NCBI GenBank assembly: GCA_034440615.1
Contig: JAOTOM010005101.1
Location: forward strand, 536,501 to 600,500
From: Ashinkailepas kermadecensis
Lineage: Eukaryota > Arthropoda > Thecostraca > Neolepadidae
Direction of reading: 5' to 3'
DNA length: 64,000 bases
The notes beneath the pieces were generated by a model that did no database searches, was not told where the DNA came from, and worked only from the letters and a program-made list of their open reading frames with translations. Within the stretch, counting starts at the first letter, position 1, and each line of letters begins with the position of its first letter. Positions 57,506-64,000 of this stretch are shown one piece after another. Position numbers and translations under genes: made by a program.

Positions 57506-58440
57506 CCGATGGGTATTATTCAGCGCAGTGGAGTGAGTAGGTATATGATGTGACAAATGTTTTCTGTTTCTTTATATAGTATATAGTACCCATGTCTAGC
57601 ACATAAAGTGTATTTATATATTAACATATTATGTATTAAAATCAGGTCATGTCAATCGGATTCCACTGGCTGTGAGATCGTTAATTTATAGAGTGCATGC
57701 TGTGACACGCTCTACGTCATTTTGTATTTGTTTTCTCACCCTCAAACTGTCACTGTTGAAAAAGACACGACGTCGAAATATACAGTTCAATTTGGACTCA
57801 TTTATCTTTCAGTTATTATGAGTAAAAGGTCGAAGGTTATTCTGACAATATTATTAACAATGCTCAGTGCAGTGCTGCATAATCTTTGATCGAGCATATT
57901 CCACTTAAAAATTGGTCTGTCTCCATCAACATTTTGACTAACTTCAATGGTTAATGTTTGCTTCATAGTAATTTTTCATCAATATTTGGTGGGAAATGAC
58001 CAATTTTTTGTGGTCTACCCAACCCCCATGAATGCTGCATTATGTCACACTTCAGCTATGGATATTGGATTCCTTTGCCATACACCTGACAATGGGAGAC
58101 ATCGCGGAGTTTCTGCCACCAGATGGCAGTCCAGGCGAGTGTGACACGAAAGGCGGCAGGCTGCGGCCCGCTAACGCTTGGAGTGTGTGTTGAAGCGGGG
58201 GGGGGCAAGTTGTTCCGGGCCTGTGACGTAGCCAAGGCGATACTCGGGAGCACTTTGCGTGCATCTCAAGCCAAAATGGCCAATATTTGCCACGGCTTTA
58301 CGCAGGAAATGTTAATTGTACATGAGAAAATGTGATGCCATGCGAATGCCTGAAGAATTATACACACGAATCCGGATCGTTTTTACTTGTATCACACCGA
58401 AAAAGTATGTTTCCTTGCCAGTAAACGAGGACACTACACA
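57506..58440. other. No gene recognised apart from the hammerhead-like motif
   Basis: AT-rich; a G-run at 58197-58206 within a GC-richer patch; short frames only. Confidence 0.45.
57748..57785 (+). ncRNA. Degenerate hammerhead-ribozyme-like motif downstream of the Penelope fragment
   Basis: CTGTTGA (57753-57759) and GAAA (57775-57778) flank a short GAC...GTC stem. This resembles the hammerhead core CUGANGA...stem II...GAAA, and such ribozymes are known in terminal repeats of Penelope-like elements. One core base differs (A to T), so it is probably inactive if real. Confidence 0.3.
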
Positions 58441-58585
58441 AACCGGCCGGCCGACTCCCGGAAGGCCGGCTGGCCCTCGTTGCCATGACGGCCGGCTAAG
58501 TCGTTGCCATGACGGCCGGCTAAGGCCGGCTAAGTCCCGGAAGGCCGGCTAAGTCGTTGCCATGACGACCGGCTGGCCCTCAAGG
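58441..58585. repeat. GGCCGGCT(AAG) minisatellite
   Basis: Interleaved units GGCCGGCTAAGTC, CCCGGAAGGCCGGCTGGCCC and GTTGCCATGACGGCCGGCT repeat several times. Confidence 0.85.
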
Positions 58586-59575
58586 CCAGTCGTACGTCGA
58601 GCTTCGGCAGAAAAGGAAGCTGCTGTTAAATGAAATTGAACGTTCTTTCTCATTCTTTGTACTCTTTTTCATGTCATCCTTTGCTTTCCCGTGTCAGCTG
58701 AATACAGGAGAAAGTAAAGCATGCCATAGTACCATATGCTCTTTTCTAATGAAAATTTATAGAAAAGTAAGAAAAATGAAGGACGTGAAGTTTTTGCCGC
58801 GGTTGCAGCACTTTATCACCAATTGCCAGGAATCTGCTAGATTTGGAATATTCTACTATAGGATTCTATAATCTGCCAAATGTCCACCACATTCCAGTAT
58901 AATATCGCATATTCTAGCTGTGACGTCACCAAGGCACGCTATATACTAGATCTGAGAATATACTAAACTTGGGTGTACCCGTTCTTTAATATACTCTGTG
59001 TTGAAGGGCTGTTGATGCTGGTTTTTAACAGTTCGCGCGTAATATGTCAGTAACCATATTATGGGATGGGTATTTGCTGTGTCACTACATCTAGCGGAGC
59101 AGGTGGGGATAAGCTCCCGGCTGAGAAATCCGAGAAAAGGCATGGATTATGAAAAATTCGAGAGAAGCCTCCTTCAAACGAACTAAGCACTCCAGTGTAG
59201 GTATCCATGTGCGGCAAATTTAGAAAAGTCTGATTGTGTCGCTGAGATGTGGCATGATGAATATTTCCAAACAAACATGAAATATGCTCATGTTTGCTTA
59301 CCGAATGCCGACGATCTTCCTCATCATCATGTACTGTGTTTTGCCTTACGGTCGGAGCAGTGCCTGGGAAGACACTTGCTCCCCCTCCTTGTGTTGGATG
59401 TGCCCTTCCAATAATTTCAACTTCTAATATTTGACCTTAATGTGGTGCCCCCCCCCAATCATTTGAACCTTGCCATTGACTTCATGCATTGTACCCTCCT
59501 GATAATTTTCAGAAACCTACACCTATGCTAGGCAGCTACCAGGGAATTGTTGTGTATACCTTAAGAGTGCAACTA
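58586..59575. other. No gene recognised
   Basis: AT-rich, short frames only, no conserved block. Confidence 0.5.
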
Positions 59576-59579
59576 CCCC

Positions 59580-59907
59580 AGGGGCGGATACAAGAGAGCA
59601 CTGGGGTATGCCCCTCCCCATGGAAAACTGGCGCCCATCTGACCGGACCTGTCTGGGAATATTAGAGTGCAACAAACCCCCTCGCTCAATTTTCAGCCGA
59701 AGACGCTGCTCTGAGGGGAAATGCGCCCTCTTGAGGGTAAACGGTGCCCTTTTCAGTACGGTCGAGTGCACACATCCCCCCTCTCAACAGACTTTCAGGA
59801 AAATACGCACTGCCAGAGACTTCCGCAGCGGCGGTCCTCCGAGGAATTGTCGCCCGCCCACCCCCAGACGAGTGTCGCCATGGAAATTTCTGGATCCGCC
59901 TCTGACC
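59580..59907 (+). mobile_element. Dispersed 'GGCGCCCCTCC' repeat, copy D, with both ends
   Basis: The left end CAGGGGCGGATACAAGAGAG and the right end TTTCTGGATCCGCCTCTG form an inverted pair (CAGAGGCGGATCCAG read inward). Between them are the shared blocks of copies A-C. About 328 bp with no frame of its own fits a MITE-type DNA transposon, whose transposase family I cannot tell. Confidence 0.6.
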
Positions 59908-60385
59908 TGTCCGACGGACAGGTCCACACGGACAGTGTCCGTGTGCGCAATGTTGAGATCCCCTGGCCGAAGCTAAGTCTGGAAAGCTAAGTCTACATGC
60001 ACATGATGGTAGCTTCAAATATAATATTTGATAATTTTGTGGGGAAATTACACCCGGGCAGGAACCAATTGTAAATTGCTATGCGTTGCTTCCGGACACT
60101 TATATTCCTTTTCCACATTGGCGATAGCCCATGACAAAAGCAAGGTAGATGGTAAGCCAAAATATATGCTGCATGCATGATGGAATGGAATAAGAGATAA
60201 ACCGTAAACGATATCGTGCATTATGTACGAAACATCACACCAACCGCTGAGGACATCAGATACACAATTCAGATCACATCACACAATACGCAGGTCTCAT
60301 AAGCGACGGATCCAGGAGCAAAGAGTGCCACGCCCACCCATCATGCAAAGAATGGGGGCATGGCACATGGGCATGCCCCGACCTT
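59908..60385. other. No gene recognised
   Basis: AT-rich. A further GACGGATCCAGGAGC at 60306 and GGGGCATGGCAC..GGGCATGCCCC at 60354-60379 suggest another repeat edge. Confidence 0.4.
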
Positions 60386-60945
60386 TTAAGCCCCTAGCGT
60401 TATTTTCAGGGGCCCGGTTGGTCTCTTTAGGGCCACCATCGTGATTTTCAAGGGCCACCGCATGACTTTTTTGGGAGCCCCAGCATTATTTTCAGGGTCC
60501 CTCGGCTCGAACTTTTGAGCCCCCAGCGTGATTTTCAGGGGCCCCGCCAGTCTTTTTGGGTCCCTCAGCGTCATTCTCGATGACCACCGCACGACTTCTT
60601 GGTCCCAAGCGTGATTTTAATGGGGATCGGCGCGACTTTTTGGAGCCGCAATGGTATTTCCAGGGCCCCGGTCCCTCTTTTTGGCAACCCCAGGCAGGGT
60701 CACTTTGGGAGCCATGAAGCGATTTTTGGGGCCCCAATGTAATTTTCAGGGGCCTCGCTGCAATTCTGGGGGCCCAATCATTTGCAGCGGTCTCTTTTCG
60801 ACTTCTTGGGACCCCCAATGTGATTGTTTCGTGGGCTCCGGTGCGATCCTTGGGGGCTAAGCGGGATTTTTAAGCGGTCCGGTGAAATTTTTATGTACCC
60901 CGGCGACATTCTTGGGGCCCCAACAGTCTCTCAGGGATTGTGGGA
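60386..60945. repeat. Highly diverged tandem repeat of about 40-48 bp
   Basis: Recurrent (A/T)GCGTGATTTTCAGGGGCCC and CGACTTTTTGGGAGCCCC blocks about a dozen times with many substitutions. The - strand frames of PLKITLG and similar repeats are by-products. Confidence 0.8.
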
Positions 60946-62235
60946 CAAAAGGGCACTGTCCCCTTCGCCACTCCTTCGGTAGGCCACTGGCTCTATCCAG
61001 ACACAGAAATTACCTATATGCAAAACCATGAACTCAGCTTCGAACTCCCAAACACCAAGTAATTAATCTTAGGAAACTTCTTTCACTCCAATCTCCCGCT
61101 CTTCACAAGCAATAGGCATGGACACTGCTAATGCGGCGGGCAATTCACGTCCTACTCGCATGTGTCGCCGCTCTGGCGGCTGCGTTTGGAAGCTTTCGCG
61201 CGCTGTCTCCCATTGATCGCATCATATACACCTATGGATAATTGATCCTGTTAACCTACATCTATGTATAATTGATTGTTGATAGCTGCACCTACAGATT
61301 TTAGATCCCCAAAAGGTTTTGATGAATTCCACAATATGCCAATACGGTGAAAACATCAGTAAAAAAATTGTGCCACACAGAATTCATGGTAGTCATATCT
61401 CATGCACCACTTTAATTCTCCATTCACCAGCTTTCCCATTACACGTTATACCTATTAACCTTGTCATAAGCAAACAATGCTTTTGGAGAAAAGGATGCAT
61501 TTAGGTTTATTAATACGGCTGCATTTATACATTGATTTGCATTATATATCATATTGACAATTTCCAATGTTCATGTCAATCAACTTGTAATGAACAAGGA
61601 CATTCACTTTATATTAAACTCAGGAACCACAAAAATGTCGACATTCTTTACACACTACTTTCTAGCCCAGTCCTTATGAACAAGAATCACTTAAGTTAGA
61701 TACAATTATGGCATGATTTCAAGAATGGCTTAGGTAGGTACGTATCATCGTTAACAACAGCCTGGGTATGTTGCATCGCCCTTGCTAATTTTTACTAGGA
61801 CCCGGGCAGTGGAGTTCATAAACATGCTCGATAGTGCTGCAGACTAAAAAACCCAACTCCCCACCAGCGCATTTAATTCAAATTCTGCGCAATAATGAAT
61901 TCCTTTATCTCACCTTCATCCAATCTGCATCTCCGCGCCACCGTCGCTGGATGAACCGCGCATTAACTTTAGTTCGCAATTGAAATAAAACTATCAAACA
62001 TGCAAAAGCCAATCCTGTCATTCATAAGTCACTTACAATTATATGTATCAAAATATGTTGATTTAACGTTCTTTCATCTTCATCTTTATGTTTGAAATAG
62101 AGTCATAGTAAAACTACTTTTCTAGCGAACAAATACCGATGCGCGGCGATAATCGCGGCGAATAATCGTCTAAAATACGTCGGACAGACTGACAAGGAAA
62201 ACAGGTCTTGGAATGGTGTTTTCTTTTTTGCTGGC
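60946..62235. other. No gene recognised
   Basis: AT-rich with short frames; nothing recognised. Confidence 0.5.
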
Positions 62236-62575
62236 CCCGGTGCCCCAATGTCCGCTCCAACGTGAGGATGGGCTCCTATCGAACCCTGTCATTTTTTACC
62301 TTTTGACATGAAGCTTTCCGGCACTATTGAGGTTCTGCCTTGGCTCGATGCACGTCAAGCGCCGACGGTTGCTGCCAAGAGGATCCGTAGTGCTGCCGAG
62401 CGGTGGCACGACAAAAAGTAAAGTTGCGCCCTTCAACAATACCAAGGAACATCGGCTCCGCCAAGCCAAAATTGTGCAGGAGAAATTCACGATCTCGGAT
62501 GCATTCTTTCCATTCAACGCCCAAAGCGTAATGTTCTTAAACAATATCGAGAAAACCTGTCGGCCTCAACTCCAA
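62236..62575 (-). mobile_element. Tandem-core element family: inverted copy of the conserved block without core units
   Basis: 62280-62575 is the reverse-complement relative of 16636-16930: CGGCCTCAACTCC edge, ACAATATCGAGAAAACCTGT, GCACGTCAAGCGCCGACGGT, GACATGAAGCTTTCC. Just past where core units should begin (ACCCTGTCATTTT) it passes into GGTGCCCCAATGTCCGCTCC, resembling the element end. Frames in both copies share residues (KRRRLLPRGSV; SVMFLNNIEKTCRPQL), but the two copies differ by frameshifts, so coding is unsupported. Confidence 0.65.
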
Positions 62576-62716
62576 TGGTGGCGAAACTCATGTCAGGCAC
62601 ATCGCCTATCGTTTCAAATATGAAAATCTACCTGTAACTTTGGCGTTGGGGCCCATTAACATTCAGGGCATGGTTCCGCGCACCGCCATATTATGAATGG
62701 CGGGCGGTAGGGGACG

Positions 62717-62746
62717 GGCCGCGGGCCGCGGGCCGCGGGCCGCTAG
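62717..62746. repeat. (CGGGCCG)4 short GC repeat
   Basis: Four 7-bp units of CGGGCCG in a row. Confidence 0.92.
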
Positions 62747-63220
62747 CGTCGCCTCCGGCGACCCGCCGTCTATGGTGGAAAATAGTTCCAGAAGATATTA
62801 CGCAAAGTAACAATATGCGCAATATATCACTGTAAGTGGAAATGAAATTGACGTCTGAAGGCAAGCCAACTTTCATAAATACACTTCGCATCATATTTTA
62901 TGGAGACAGAGTCTCATAAATTGTAACTATATTCTTCGCGCATACACTAGTGAGCATCCGAGCGCGCTTGTCGCGGGCGCATATTTCAGAGTTCTTGAAT
63001 TACATCAGGAATCTACCTGTTTTCTTTCTTTACTGGAGATCCCCCGATGTCCGCATTAACATTGCGTCTGACACATAACGTTCCCAAATTGACTAGTGCA
63101 GAGAACGGCACATACACTCCTTTGGCCCCATTCTATGTTTTGACAAAGATCCACGTCTGCCAAGATTACTGTTCAATGTTAATCGGTACATGTGAAGCCG
63201 ACATATACTGATTACCAAAA
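62747..63220. other. No gene recognised
   Basis: No conserved block or repeat seen. Confidence 0.5.
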
Positions 63221-63222
63221 AA

Positions 63223-63360
63223 ATGATTGCACAGATTACACGAGAAAATTCCAAGCTGACGCACGAATCCTGTTCGCATCCAGGCTTCGAACAGCGATCA
63301 ACACCGACCGGTGCAGTGCCAACAATCGTGTCTTTACCAAGCGTGCCTAAATCGTATTTG
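63223..63360 (+). pseudogene. Possible THAP-domain remnant
   Basis: The frame reads ITRENSKLTHESCSHPGFEQ then RSTPTGAVPTIVSLP. The end of a THAP zinc-binding DNA-binding domain has R.NW..S..S..CS.HF, then L...AVPTIF.L. CSH and GAVPTIVSLP fit; the first Cys pair is not seen and HF has become HP. Such domains occur in P-element-type transposases and host proteins. The remaining frame to 63555 has no recognisable content. Confidence 0.35.
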
Positions 63361-63559
63361 GGAACTGATGGAATTCGGGGCCCTGTTCAACGTGCAACAC
63401 AGCCGGTGAACCACGGGTTTACATATTGGCTTCATCGCACCAAATGTATTATAAACGAGATGTGCAGTCGGCGTACTTCGATTACAAATAGAGAAAGTAA
63501 AAAAGAAAGTTTTCTGAATTACAACTATGAGACCATGGGAGATAATCGAAGGTAGGACC

Positions 63560-64000
63560 TAGGAGACATATCCTCTCCCAACAAAATCGGCTAAAGTTGC
63601 ACCCATGGTTCTATGTTAGGAAAAGGACCCCATTTTGCTATATACAATCTTCGTCTTGGAACTTGTTTTCGCTCTTATAGATCATTGGAACCGCTTTAAA
63701 ATGATTTGCCATCTTTGATAAGTGCACCTCTAGATTCCATACCACCAATATAGTCGACGAGTCATAATTTCGTAGTTATTTCGCTCGCTCAGAGTTTTCA
63801 TCTCCAGGCTGAGTGCTCTCACTCTCTCTCGGTGATGTCAGCCTCAGCTTCGGCCTTTCGATTCCTCCTTCAGGAGAAATCTGACTACGCCCCGGCCATC
63901 GTCACGTTCGTAGAGTCACGAGTTCAAAAGTAGAAAGTTAAATATAATGGAAAAATCAGTTTCAATCACACTTGTTATATTTTCTAAGGCCGTGGTGTCC
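63560..64000. other. No gene recognised
   Basis: Mixed sequence to the window end with a short CT-rich patch at 63820-63835; nothing recognised. Confidence 0.5.

Overview
This is an intron- and repeat-dominated eukaryotic nuclear window. It most resembles an arthropod genome, with a crustacean as first guess and a chelicerate or insect not excluded. The basis is short interspersed runs of the arthropod telomere-type pentamer (AACCT/TTAGG), long dinucleotide arrays, many minisatellites, and degenerate copies of typical invertebrate transposon groups: Tc1, CR1/L2-like and I/Jockey-like non-LTR elements, a Penelope-like element and TTAA-flanked piggyBac-type elements. No bacterial gene layout, CRISPR array or operon is visible.

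The only clear host gene is at the left edge: the last three coding exons of a plexin (semaphorin receptor), positions 42-2132 on the + strand. Intron phases and splice sites join exactly, and the stop codon is intact. A second host-gene trace is a pair of sequences at about 21.56-22.36 kb that match the end of the FAD domain and the following linker of xanthine dehydrogenase/aldehyde oxidase. The two do not join in frame and look like a gene remnant. A possible unidentified exon pair lies on the - strand at 53.4-54.2 kb.

Layout: 0-2.7 kb plexin end; 3.4-4.5 kb duplicated AT-rich segment with TTAGG-type runs; 4.7-9.3 kb dispersed repeats, a possible LTR edge and a 20-bp minisatellite; 10.8-14.7 kb a fold-back and two TTAA-flanked elements; 15.3-18.4 kb a dead reverse transcriptase, a tandem-core element and a tRNA-like repeat with a 33-bp minisatellite; 19.7-20.7 kb a regular 33-bp array; 21.5-23.8 kb the oxidase remnant and a dead non-LTR element; 24.4-27.4 kb a 3-kb satellite of 40-bp units; 28.7-32.0 kb dispersed repeats and the second TTAA element; 35.1-35.9 kb an inverted 16-bp array; 37.5-39.7 kb a dead Tc1 element inside a minisatellite; 40.5-43.2 kb minisatellites with long (GA)n and (CT)n; 44.6-45.7 kb a dead transposon gene; 46-49.1 kb (AT)n and a 21-bp array; 49.5-51.1 kb an inverted copy of the tandem-core element; 52.6-53.8 kb a GC-rich repeat; 56.8-57.8 kb a Penelope-like fragment; 58-63.5 kb further dispersed repeats and a possible THAP remnant.

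The window does not show a cooperating gene system. Its most unusual content is repeat structure: two equally long 1,012-bp TTAA elements dense in AGGTCA/TGACCT motifs, one with a recognisable empty-site relative elsewhere in the window; a 30-unit array in which every unit carries CACGTG plus a 16-bp palindrome; and a tandem-core element present in opposite orientations about 32 kb apart. All assignments come from reading the sequence and remembered family features; no database search was run.
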